Shown here one piece after another: positions 1 through 6,631 of a stretch of 17,709 bases of DNA. Each line of letters starts with the position of its first letter. The stretch's first letter is position 1. Source of the stretch: Clostridiales bacterium. Lineage in GTDB: Bacteria; Bacillota; Clostridia; Oscillospirales; Acutalibacteraceae. Position numbers and translations under genes: made by a program. Where the stretch lies: contig JAAYKB010000033.1 of assembly GCA_012522615.1 (NCBI GenBank), positions 1 to 17,709 of the forward strand, given 5' to 3'. Below the pieces are notes generated by a model. That model was not told the origin of the DNA. It worked only from the letters and a program-made list of their open reading frames with translations, and searched no databases.

Positions 1-153
1 ACAAGGCTTGAAACGGATATGATTTATGCCGACAGATTAAATGCGGGACAAAAAATCAAACTAACTGCATTTAAGTATGTTGAAGAAGAGAAAATCGAAC
101 AATTTAAGAACGCAACTTTCAAAGTTTTGGAAATAAGCAAATACGATTTTTGA
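1..153 (+). CDS. 3' end of an unidentified gene (partial)
   Basis: Frame 1 is open from the window edge to a TGA at 151-153, giving the last 50 residues of a protein that begins outside the window. The C-terminus is charged and lysine/glutamate-rich, includes the stretch LNAGQKIKLTAFKYVEEE, and ends in EISKYDF. I do not recognise the family. The stretch is about 32% GC by my count, clearly poorer in GC than most genes further right. A terminator-like hairpin begins about 20 bases after the stop on the same strand, which supports this being a real gene end. Without the upstream part no function can be given. The low GC may reflect acquired DNA or simply a poorly conserved gene. Confidence 0.45.
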   Translation, partial: TRLETDMIYADRLNAGQKIKLTAFKYVEEEKIEQFKNATFKVLEISKYDF

Positions 154-171
154 AGTTGGTTATGAACACTC

Positions 172-222
172 GCACCAAAAAAGGCAGGTGCTTCGCGCCA
201 GCGAAGTGGTTGTCTTTTTTTT
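172..222 (+). terminator. Intrinsic terminator, probably bidirectional
   Basis: The core stem is CTTCGC (191-196) with GCGAAG (201-206) around a GCCA loop. An outer A-rich arm (177-186) pairs with a T-rich arm (211-220), leaving a small internal loop. A run of eight T follows on the plus strand (215-222), and the complementary A run makes it T-rich on the other strand too. It lies just after the stop codon of the left-edge gene, so it probably ends that transcript. It could also back up termination of the minus-strand operon coming from the right. Confidence 0.6.
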
Positions 223-281
223 GTAACGTTCCGGGCTTGAACCGTGTTCAAAAGCGCAGCGGTCCGGTCAGCGGCACCAAA

Positions 282-319
282 AAGAAACGACAATTTTCGG
301 CAGGAGATTGTCGTTTCTT
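282..319 (-). terminator. Hairpin terminator of the minus-strand tsaE-tsaB-upp operon
   Basis: A perfect 13-bp stem pairs 282-294 with 307-319 around a 12-base loop. Read on the minus strand, the second arm runs into TTTCTTTTTGG, as expected of an intrinsic terminator. It is about 130 bases downstream of the phosphoesterase stop codon and is the first good minus-strand terminator after that gene. The stem is not GC-rich, so efficiency is uncertain. Confidence 0.5.
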
Positions 320-377
320 ATTGTACTTTTCTCTCTTATTTTCTTGTTCTTATCTATTCTCTGAAAATTGTCGTTTC
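284..377. repeat. Three copies of an 11-15 bp motif, one inverted relative to two
   Basis: GAAACGACAATTTTC at 284-298 is exactly complementary to GAAAATTGTCGTTTC at 363-377 (15 bp). An 11-base part of the second copy (ATTGTCGTTTC) also occurs at 307-317, where it forms the short hairpin with 284-294. Two alternative pairings with 284-298 are therefore possible: a tight hairpin and a longer stem enclosing about 64 bases. The stretch 154-447 contains no convincing gene. Confidence 0.7.
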
Positions 378-447
378 CAGATAAGCCAGATAAGAGACAA
401 AAGAGAAAAAATAAGGAGTTGGTATTTCATCGTGTAAAACTACAAGT

Positions 448-1260
448 TCATACACTGCGATATTCTTTCTGCAACACTACAACAGGTATATGCGGCGAAT
501 TAAATATACGGACGGGTATCCCGTTTCTCAGCCCCCGGCTTACAATCATCTTGGTATTATTCACTACATACAATCCACTTGTAAATTTCGGAAAAAGGCC
601 TTCACCCGGCGAGATTAGGCCGCGCCCGGCAAAACGCCATTGTCCGCCGTGCGCGTGCCCGGTCAAAACCAGTCGCAGACCCGCAGAAACGTACTGCTGT
701 ATATTTTCGGGATAATGCGAAAGCACGACCTCAATATCATCCTCAGTTCCGGATCGGTATAAACGAAACGGGTTGCCGTCCGGCAATCCCCAAAAGATTA
801 TTCGGTCTTCTCCCCGTCTGACCTCAGTCGGTTTTCCGCTTAATACGGTCACTCCGGACCGTTTTAGAATACCTGCCCATTCCGGCACAACTCCCGACTT
901 GACCTCATGATTGCCAACCACCGCAAAGCATGGGGCAATATCCGCAAGCATTTTGGTTACTGCACTCAGACCGTCTGCGTCAAAATATGTGAAGCGGTCA
1001 ACCAAATCGCCTGTCAAAGCAATCGCATCGGGTTTTATCCTTTTTACAATCTCCGCCAGTTTCAAGGGATTGCACGCGCAGTTCGGAAGATGTAAATCCG
1101 ATAAATGCGCAATGCGAAAACCGTTAAATGCCTTTGGCAATCCGGCTAATTTTACCGGGATTTCCTGAACATCAATCCTTTTATTATCCGCATAAAGGCA
1201 CAACCCAGCCGCTGCGGCCGCAAACACCGACAAAGCGATATTACGTTTTCGTCTGTTCAT
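448..1260 (-). CDS. Calcineurin-like metallophosphoesterase, membrane-anchored or exported (YkuE-like)
   Basis: This is a 270-residue two-metal phosphoesterase. The metal-site motifs are in the family order: SDLH (D55, H57), TGDLVD (D85), GNHE (N117, H118), the lone histidine in LSHYP (H182) and GHAHGG (H202, H204). The first residues are Arg/Lys-rich and are followed by a hydrophobic segment at about residues 7-23. The enzyme is therefore probably anchored in, or exported across, the membrane, with its catalytic domain outside as in YkuE-type proteins. I chose the ATG at 1260, which has an AAGGGGGG ribosome site 12 bases upstream; an in-frame GTG at 1284 would add eight polar residues that include the ribosome site. 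The gene follows upp by 82 bases on the same strand and is probably last in that operon. The substrate is unknown; phospholipid head groups or sugar phosphates are guesses from relatives. Confidence 0.88.
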   Translation of the reverse strand: MNRRKRNIALSVFAAAAAGLCLYADNKRIDVQEIPVKLAGLPKAFNGFRIAHLSDLHLPNCACNPLKLAEIVKRIKPDAIALTGDLVDRFTYFDADGLSAVTKMLADIAPCFAVVGNHEVKSGVVPEWAGILKRSGVTVLSGKPTEVRRGEDRIIFWGLPDGNPFRLYRSGTEDDIEVVLSHYPENIQQYVSAGLRLVLTGHAHGGQWRFAGRGLISPGEGLFPKFTSGLYVVNNTKMIVSRGLRNGIPVRIFNSPHIPVVVLQKEYRSV

Positions 1261-1342
1261 CTGTTGACCATGCCCCCCTTGCACAAAAACATATCATTGC
1301 GGCATGATCTCGTTTTTGCTTTTTTGCTTAGGATATAAGGGC

Positions 1343-2002
1343 TTATTTTGTTCCAAAAATCCGGTCGCCCGCATCTCCAAGCCCGGGTACAATATATCCG
1401 TGGTCATTCAAATGACTGTCAAGCGCGGCGCAGTATACCTGAACATCAGGGTGGGCTTTGGTCAGCTCGGAAAGACCTTCGGGCGCCGCGATAATGCACA
1501 TAAACTTCACGCTGCGCGGTTCACGCTTTTTTATCAGCGTAATGGCATCAACCGCAGAGCCGCCGGTTGCAAGCATGGGATCAAGAACAATCACATCGCG
1601 CTCGCTTATGTCGCTCGGTAGCTTGCAGTAATATTCAACCGGCTTTAGGGTATCCGGGTCGCGGTAAAGTCCGATATGACCGACCTTTGCGGCAGGAACA
1701 AGCTCTATCGCGCCGTCAACCATACCGAGTCCGGCACGCAGAATAGGTACGAATGCCAGCTTGCGGCCCGCAATCACCTTTGATTTCATAGGGGTAAGCG
1801 GCGTCTCGATATCAATTTCACATGTAGGCAGATCTCGGGTTGCCTCATAACACATAAGCTCGGTTATCTCCTGAATCAGCTCGCGAAACTGCTTCGAGCC
1901 TGTGTTTTTATCACGAAGAAGGGTCACCTTATGCTGGATTAACGGGTGATCGGCAATGAATGGTCTTAAACCATCTTTAGTCTGTGATAATTCTTCCGGC
2001 AT
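1343..2002 (-). CDS. upp: Uracil phosphoribosyltransferase
   Basis: The cytosolic enzyme converts uracil and PRPP to UMP in pyrimidine salvage. The protein (219 residues) shows the full family pattern: VPILRAGLGMVDG (85-97), GLYRDPDTLKPVEYY (111-125), the PRPP-binding loop DPMLATGGSA (141-150) and the C-terminal uracil-binding stretch PGLGDAGDRIFGTK. It is about ten residues longer than Bacillus Upp, the extra residues being a short N-terminal extension before the usual DHPLIQHK. The ATG has a good ribosome site (AAAGGA, 9 bases upstream). The gene lies 39 bases after tsaB and 82 before the phosphoesterase, so all are probably cotranscribed. No attenuator of the PyrR or uracil type is visible just upstream, consistent with transcription from the tsaE side. 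Confidence 0.97.
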   Translation of the reverse strand: MPEELSQTKDGLRPFIADHPLIQHKVTLLRDKNTGSKQFRELIQEITELMCYEATRDLPTCEIDIETPLTPMKSKVIAGRKLAFVPILRAGLGMVDGAIELVPAAKVGHIGLYRDPDTLKPVEYYCKLPSDISERDVIVLDPMLATGGSAVDAITLIKKREPRSVKFMCIIAAPEGLSELTKAHPDVQVYCAALDSHLNDHGYIVPGLGDAGDRIFGTK

Positions 2003-2041
2003 GTTTTCATATCCTTTCGATTTTTATAAAATACTCGCGGA

Positions 2042-2755
2042 CTAATCGGCAGCATTTACTGATTGCCTGCGCTTCAGTTCGCGCTCGGCCTGAGGCAACC
2101 GAAGATAAACCGGCATAAGCTGCTCGGCGGAAACGGCAGATTCCGGCGTCTCCGCCGCTTCAAGGGCTACTCCTGCGGCATTCTGATAACGCAGCATCGG
2201 AGGGGCAAGAAACATGCCCTCCCTCAACCCGCCAAAGGCATTATAGCATAACTGAGAACCGTCGCCAATAAAAAGAACATTTTTTTTCGTCGCTTCAATC
2301 AGTTTTTTTAAATCATCCAGATGCAACGCGCTGTCTTGGGTCAGCCTTTTTATCTCCCCGCTGTGATTCTCAAAAAGGGCGGTATACACCTGATTGCATC
2401 TTGCGTCCATGGCGGCGCATACAATACCGTCAAAAGGTATTCCCTGGGTCATTCTTGTCATGGCAGCAAGGGTTGAAACTCCGATACACGGCTTTTTATC
2501 TGTAAAGGCCAATCCTTTTACGGCGGCAACCCCGATGCGAATTCCGGTAAACGATCCAGGCCCGGCTGCAACCGCATACAGGTCGATATTTTTTATATCA
2601 AGACCTGCGTTTTTCAGGGTGTCCGACACCATGGGGATGAGTGTCTGGCTATGTGTCAATCCCGTATTGATTGACGAACAGGCAAGCAGCTTGCCGTCCC
2701 GATAAACCGCGCAGGAGGCGGGTCCTGCCGAGGATTCTATTGCCAATATATTCAT
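2042..2755 (-). CDS. tsaB: tRNA t6A biosynthesis protein TsaB
   Basis: TsaB (237 residues here) is the non-catalytic partner of TsaD in the complex that transfers threonylcarbamoyl to A37 of ANN-decoding tRNAs. The ASKHA-type N-terminal fold is evident: NILAIESSAG opens the protein, LTHSQTLIP follows at about 33-41, and the hallmark GPGSFTGIRIG lies at 65-75. The C-terminal half is more variable, as is usual. I start at the ATG at 2755, which gives the conserved MNILAIE start; an in-frame TTG at 2770 would add five residues and sits directly on the AAAGG sequence. The gene is 24 bases after the tsaE stop codon, matching the common tsaE-tsaB pairing. The usual followers rimI and tsaD are absent; upp takes their place. 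Confidence 0.95.
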   Translation of the reverse strand: MNILAIESSAGPASCAVYRDGKLLACSSINTGLTHSQTLIPMVSDTLKNAGLDIKNIDLYAVAAGPGSFTGIRIGVAAVKGLAFTDKKPCIGVSTLAAMTRMTQGIPFDGIVCAAMDARCNQVYTALFENHSGEIKRLTQDSALHLDDLKKLIEATKKNVLFIGDGSQLCYNAFGGLREGMFLAPPMLRYQNAAGVALEAAETPESAVSAEQLMPVYLRLPQAERELKRRQSVNAAD

Positions 2756-2779
2756 AAACCTGCAATCCAACCTTTCAGG

Positions 2780-3196
2780 TTAAATATCATCAATCTCGAT
2801 ACGCCGGCGGTTCTCGTCAAGCTTTTCGATTTTCACCCGCAGGGTATGTTCGGGAAGAGCCGCCTCTATATTTTCGCTCCATTCGACAGCGATAATCGCG
2901 CCTGCGTCCAGATAGTCAAAAAAACCGGTAGAATACAGGTCGTCCCATCCCGAAACGCGGTACATATCAAAATGGATAAGAGACGGATTTCCTCCGTAAT
3001 CATGCACAAGCGCAAAGGTTGGGCTGGATACCTCGGCGTTAAGCTTCATGCCTGCCGCAAGGCCGCGCACAAAAGCCGTCTTCCCCATCCCGAGTCCGCC
3101 GTATAGGGCAACGACATCACCGCCCTTTAACCGCGCGGCAAGAGCTGCCCCCACCGCTTCGGTTTCGGCAGGAGAATTTGTAATCACGCTTCCCAT
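2780..3196 (-). CDS. tsaE: tRNA t6A biosynthesis ATPase TsaE
   Basis: TsaE is the small P-loop ATPase that works with TsaB-TsaD in t6A37 formation. The 138-residue length is normal. The Walker A motif is GGLGMGKT (33-40), followed by SSPTF (57-61), HFDMYR (75-80) and VEWSEN (104-109), which are family hallmarks. The ATG has a strong AAAGGA site 9 bases upstream. It is the first gene of the minus-strand operon, divergent from the rodA-like gene across a 163-base intergenic region holding promoters for both. tsaB follows after 24 bases. Confidence 0.96.
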   Translation of the reverse strand: MGSVITNSPAETEAVGAALAARLKGGDVVALYGGLGMGKTAFVRGLAAGMKLNAEVSSPTFALVHDYGGNPSLIHFDMYRVSGWDDLYSTGFFDYLDAGAIIAVEWSENIEAALPEHTLRVKIEKLDENRRRIEIDDI

Positions 3197-3227
3197 TGCA
3201 CGCGTTCCTTTCGGATAAAAAAATCAA

Positions 3228-3251
3228 GGGAGAATCATAACCAATTCTCCC
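3228..3251 (-). promoter_or_regulatory. Inverted repeat in the tsaE leader (attenuator or operator candidate)
   Basis: GGGAGAAT (3228-3235) is exactly complementary to ATTCTCCC (3244-3251) with an 8-base spacer. On the minus strand it is followed by TTGATTTTTTTA, so it resembles an intrinsic terminator placed 30 bases before the tsaE start codon. The best minus-strand -10 box, at 3254-3259, would start transcripts inside the repeat, which argues for an operator unless another promoter lies upstream. No known riboswitch is recognised. Confidence 0.4.
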
Positions 3252-3253
3252 CA

Positions 3254-3262
3254 AGTATATCA
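3254..3262 (-). promoter_or_regulatory. Extended -10 promoter candidate for tsaE operon
   Basis: The minus strand reads TGATATACT, which is a TGn extended -10 with a 5/6 match to TATAAT. The -35 region at 17 bp spacing (TTTTAA) is poor, which is tolerated in extended -10 promoters. Transcription would begin near 3247, about 50 bases before the tsaE ATG. Confidence 0.4.
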
Positions 3263-3290
3263 TATTTAATTCAATCTTAAAAGCAAATTA

Positions 3291-3319
3291 TTGATTCAGG
3301 GAAAGAAAACTGGTACAAT
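3291..3319 (+). promoter_or_regulatory. Sigma-A-type promoter of the rodA/ftsW-like gene
   Basis: TTGATT (3291-3296) and TACAAT (3314-3319) are separated by exactly 17 bp. The expected start near 3326 leaves a 5' leader of about 34 bases containing the AAAGGG ribosome site at 3341-3346. Confidence 0.7.
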
Positions 3320-3359
3320 GTTATAAGAATTATCTCATCGAAAGGGACGGTATACGTCA

Positions 3360-4505
3360 TTGAGCTTTGCAAAGAAAATAAAAAACGTCATATCGTCATA
3401 TATACACAATTCCGACTGGTTGCTGATAGTTTCATGTGTCGCAGCCACCATGTACGGACTTGCGTTGGTCTATTCCGTCATTTATACATCGGGCGCCGGC
3501 TTACGTGATTTCATTATACAACTGTCCGCATTCGTAATCGGACTGCTTGCCGCACTGGCAATTTCAAAAATAGACTATGATATTATATGTAGGCTTTGGC
3601 CTGTTTTTTCAGGCATTTCACTGCTTTTGGTTCTGCTCACCTTTACCCCTTTGGGTCTGAAGGTCGCCGATGACCAGGCGTGGCTGTCGATTCCTGTTAT
3701 AGGCACATTCCAGCCTGCCGAGCTTCTTAAGATAACCTTTATAATCTCGTTTGCCACCCATCTTTCAAGGGTGCAGGACAGGATTAATGAGCTTCGGCAG
3801 GTACTGCTCTTATGCCTGCACGGCGCCATACCTGTTTTACTCGTTTTTAAACAGGGCGACGACGGCACCGCACTCGTATTTGTCTTTATATTCATATCGA
3901 TGCTGTTTATCGCAGGATTGCGCCCGATTTATTTTATCGTCGGCATGACATTAATTTCGGCCGCGGTTCCGATTGTCTGGCAGAGATTGGACAGCGATAA
4001 ACAAAAGCGCTTTCTTAGTCTAATCTTTGTTGACAAATATGTCAGCGACATCGGCTGGCAGCAAAACAACGCGCTGATTGCAACCGGTTCGGGAAAGCTG
4101 TGGGGCGTCGGTTATCTCGAGGGCGGCGATCTGCCTCTTTACGCGAGAAATAACGATTTTATTTTTACGGTTGCCGGCGAGGAATTCGGTTTTATCGGAT
4201 CGCTTGCCCTTCTCGCGGTGCTTATACTTGTACTGTTTGCGCTTTTTAAAGAGGTTATGACTGCGAGGGATTTGCAGGGCAAGCTTTTATGCGGCGGCAT
4301 TATGGCAATGATAGGGTTTCAGTCAATCATCAACCTGGGTATGAATCTTCGATTGCTGCCGGTTATCGGCATTACCCTCCCGTTTTTCAGCAAAGGCGGA
4401 AGCTCGCTTGCCACCCTCTATCTCGGAATCGGGGTAGCTTTAAGCGTCTATTATTCAAGCAAAACCCGCGTCCACGATACGATATTCTCGCGAAAAAACG
4501 TATAA
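3360..4505 (+). CDS. SEDS-family peptidoglycan polymerase, RodA/FtsW/SpoVE type
   Basis: This 381-residue polytopic membrane protein belongs to the family of glycosyltransferases that polymerise lipid II with class B PBPs. Family landmarks are QPAELLK (118-124), a GDDGTA stretch (166-171) where most members have P-D-x-G-T-A, the ARNNDFIFTVAGEEFGFIG loop (262-280) whose D266 is the likely catalytic aspartate, and LPFFSKGGSSL (340-350). About ten hydrophobic segments are visible. The start is a TTG, with AAAGGG 13 bases upstream and a matching promoter; no better in-frame start is apparent. It is divergent from tsaE and convergent with the dehydratase gene, with two bases between the stop codons. 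RodA is my first guess because there is no cell-division gene nearby, but FtsW or SpoVE cannot be excluded. Confidence 0.9.
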   Translation: MSFAKKIKNVISSYIHNSDWLLIVSCVAATMYGLALVYSVIYTSGAGLRDFIIQLSAFVIGLLAALAISKIDYDIICRLWPVFSGISLLLVLLTFTPLGLKVADDQAWLSIPVIGTFQPAELLKITFIISFATHLSRVQDRINELRQVLLLCLHGAIPVLLVFKQGDDGTALVFVFIFISMLFIAGLRPIYFIVGMTLISAAVPIVWQRLDSDKQKRFLSLIFVDKYVSDIGWQQNNALIATGSGKLWGVGYLEGGDLPLYARNNDFIFTVAGEEFGFIGSLALLAVLILVLFALFKEVMTARDLQGKLLCGGIMAMIGFQSIINLGMNLRLLPVIGITLPFFSKGGSSLATLYLGIGVALSVYYSSKTRVHDTIFSRKNV

Positions 4506-4507
4506 GA

Positions 4508-6394
4508 CTATTCGTTTGCTACTTTTACATGGGCTGCATCATTTGCGCTACATTCCGGCGCGATATCCGGGCAATATGTCGGCACAACCTCCTGCATGAC
4601 GCGCAGGAGGTGATTTTTATCCTTTTTCTCAAGAGCAGCCTGTAGCTTGGCACACTTCTGCTCAACCTCTTGCAGACTAATCGGGGTCTGATATCCTATA
4701 AAAATCCGGCTGTTTTGGGTTGATTTCAGGCCTTCCTCATTCATCATAAGCTCTTCATACAGCTTTTCACCGGGACGCAGACCGGTAAATACGATATCAA
4801 TATCTTCATACGGTCTCAAGCCGGACAAGCGTATCATCTGTTCGGCAAGGCTTAATATGCGAACAGGTTCTCCCATGTCAAGCACATAAATCTCACCGTT
4901 TTTAGCCATGACCGCGGCCTGCAGCACAAGCTGCACCGCTTCGGGTATAGTCATAAAGAAGCGTGTTATTTCAGGATGTGTCACGGTAACCGGGCCGCCG
5001 CGCTCAATCTGCTTTTCAAACAACGGAACAACGGAGCCGGACGAACCGAGCACATTGCCGAAACGTACCGCAACAAAATGGGTTTCCGATTCCCTGCGGC
5101 TTTGTATAATCATTTCGGCAAGCCGCTTTGTCGCCCCCATAAAGTTTGTCGGATTAACCGCCTTGTCGGACGATATCAGCACAAACTTGCTTGCCTTGTA
5201 CTTATTGGCAGCGTTTACGACGTTAATCGTACCGAACACATTATTTTTTAGCGCCTCCTCAGGATTATGCTCCATCAAGGGCACATGCTTATGCGCCGCC
5301 GCATGAAAAACCACATCCGGGCGGTATTTGGCGAAGATATCATCCATTTTTTCGGGATCGCGTATGGTTGCTATTTCTACAGCTAAATCCAAATCCTTAA
5401 AATCCGCCATAAGCTCCATTTGGATAGCGTAAGCGTTGCCTTCAAATATATCGAGTATTATCAGCTTTTTGGGAGATAGATAGGCTACCTGACGGCATAG
5501 CTCGGAACCGATAGAACCCCCGCCGCCGGTAATCAGAACAACCTTATCCCTAATAAAGCCGTTAATGGCTACACCGTTAAAGCTTTTCTCCTGCCGGCCG
5601 ATTAAATCTTCAATCTGTATGGCACGCAGCTTTTGCTGCAGGCGGCCCGGGTTTGTAATGGCGTCAAACACCTCGGGAAGTATTTTGATTGATGCAGATG
5701 TTTTAGAGCAATAATCAAGAATCCTGCGGCGCTGACTTGCCGTGGCGGAGGGTATGCAAATAAAAATAATGTCAACCGAGAGTTCTTTGCATAATCTCGG
5801 GATGTCCTCAGTATTTCCGCGAATCTTCAAACCGTTTATAAAACGCCCTAGCTTATCTGGGTTATCATCAACCAAACAAACCGGAAGATACCGATCGCTT
5901 TTATTTTTTCTGATTTCACTGATTAGCGACGCGGCGGCCATACCCGCCCCGACTATCATCAGTCGTTTTTTCGCTTTGTAATGCCAGTTGATGTGGCTTT
6001 TGCTCAATATACTGTATACCGAACGGTACAACACCAAAATCAGTGTCGTTGTGAAGGCGGCAAGAACATGATTAAGCAAGGGTACAAGCCCGACAATCGG
6101 ATGGTAAGCCACCGCATATGTAAGTCCCGCGGTCAACGCGCCGATGGCGCAAAAAAAGAATTCATCCACCTCTGCGTATTTCCATAAACTCCCGTACACC
6201 TGAAATGCAAGAAGAAAAAGGACATAGACAATTACAGGTATAACCGAGGATAAAACCCGGTTACCTATACTCAATTTCCATGCTTCATTATTTAAAACAA
6301 CGGTACAAAAAAAGTATATACCGCCGACCAGCAGAATATCTAAGAAAGCAATCAGCAAAGTCCTTTGTTTTTTTATCCACTTGACAACCGACAA
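4508..6394 (-). CDS. Membrane-bound nucleotide-sugar 4,6-dehydratase (CapD/WbpM/PglF type)
   Basis: This protein, 628 residues from the chosen start, is of the long-form extended short-chain dehydrogenase type acting on UDP-sugars, usually UDP-GlcNAc, to give 4-keto-6-deoxy sugars for capsule or other surface glycans. About four N-terminal membrane segments (roughly 12-124) are followed by a first Rossmann domain (MIVGAG, 146-151) and then the catalytic one: TGGGGSIGSE (289-298), LDIF (312-315), SSDKAVNPTNFMGATKR (408-424) and RPGEKLYEEL (540-549). M419 stands where short enzymes have the catalytic tyrosine, with K423 after it, as in WbpM/PglF. I chose the TTG at 6394 because AGAGGGGGA lies 6 bases upstream; a TTG at 6421 would overrun that site. 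It has its own strong promoter and follows a GT2 glycosyltransferase gene. The exact UDP-sugar cannot be read from sequence. Confidence 0.92.
   Translation of the reverse strand: MSVVKWIKKQRTLLIAFLDILLVGGIYFFCTVVLNNEAWKLSIGNRVLSSVIPVIVYVLFLLAFQVYGSLWKYAEVDEFFFCAIGALTAGLTYAVAYHPIVGLVPLLNHVLAAFTTTLILVLYRSVYSILSKSHINWHYKAKKRLMIVGAGMAAASLISEIRKNKSDRYLPVCLVDDNPDKLGRFINGLKIRGNTEDIPRLCKELSVDIIFICIPSATASQRRRILDYCSKTSASIKILPEVFDAITNPGRLQQKLRAIQIEDLIGRQEKSFNGVAINGFIRDKVVLITGGGGSIGSELCRQVAYLSPKKLIILDIFEGNAYAIQMELMADFKDLDLAVEIATIRDPEKMDDIFAKYRPDVVFHAAAHKHVPLMEHNPEEALKNNVFGTINVVNAANKYKASKFVLISSDKAVNPTNFMGATKRLAEMIIQSRRESETHFVAVRFGNVLGSSGSVVPLFEKQIERGGPVTVTHPEITRFFMTIPEAVQLVLQAAVMAKNGEIYVLDMGEPVRILSLAEQMIRLSGLRPYEDIDIVFTGLRPGEKLYEELMMNEEGLKSTQNSRIFIGYQTPISLQEVEQKCAKLQAALEKKDKNHLLRVMQEVVPTYCPDIAPECSANDAAHVKVANE
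4587..4617 (+). terminator. Probable terminator of the rodA-like transcript inside the convergent gene
   Basis: ACCTCCTGC (4587-4595) pairs perfectly with GCAGGAGGT (4603-4611) around a 7-base loop, and GATTTTTAT follows on the plus strand. It sits about 80 bases past the rodA-like stop codon, within antisense coding sequence for the dehydratase C-terminus. There is no other plus-strand terminator between the two convergent genes. Confidence 0.55.
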
Positions 6395-6479
6395 GAAGAG
6401 TCCCCCTCTGTAACTCCGCAATGCGGTTATACTTTCCCAATCAGTTGTTTTAGAATAAGTTTATAACAGTATTGTAATC

Positions 6480-6509
6480 ATTATAGTATAGTTAAACATC
6501 CATTGTCAA
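6480..6509 (-). promoter_or_regulatory. Near-consensus sigma-A promoter of the dehydratase gene
   Basis: On the minus strand a perfect TTGACA (6504-6509) and a perfect TATAAT (6480-6485) are separated by 18 bp. Transcription would begin near 6473, giving an AT-rich leader of about 80 bases before the TTG start at 6394. The rest of the 6422-6631 gap is AT-rich, with no gene and no clear terminator for the upstream glycosyltransferase gene. Confidence 0.8.
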
Positions 6510-6631
6510 TAACTCGGTACCTGTAATGATATGTTTATTTAACATAATATCAGCTAGTCATCCACTATTTTTTATATAAATGGCAATTAATCCATTATAC
6601 ATATTATTTCCACCATTATGGGATGTTAGTA

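Noticed and set aside
150..437. 95-codon frame at the left end
   Set aside because: It passes through two terminator hairpins and has an implausible composition; there is no ribosome site.
1293..1308. Short hairpin before a T-rich stretch between the phosphoesterase and upp genes
   Set aside because: The stem is only 5 bp and the T-rich side is on the plus strand, where no transcript needs ending.
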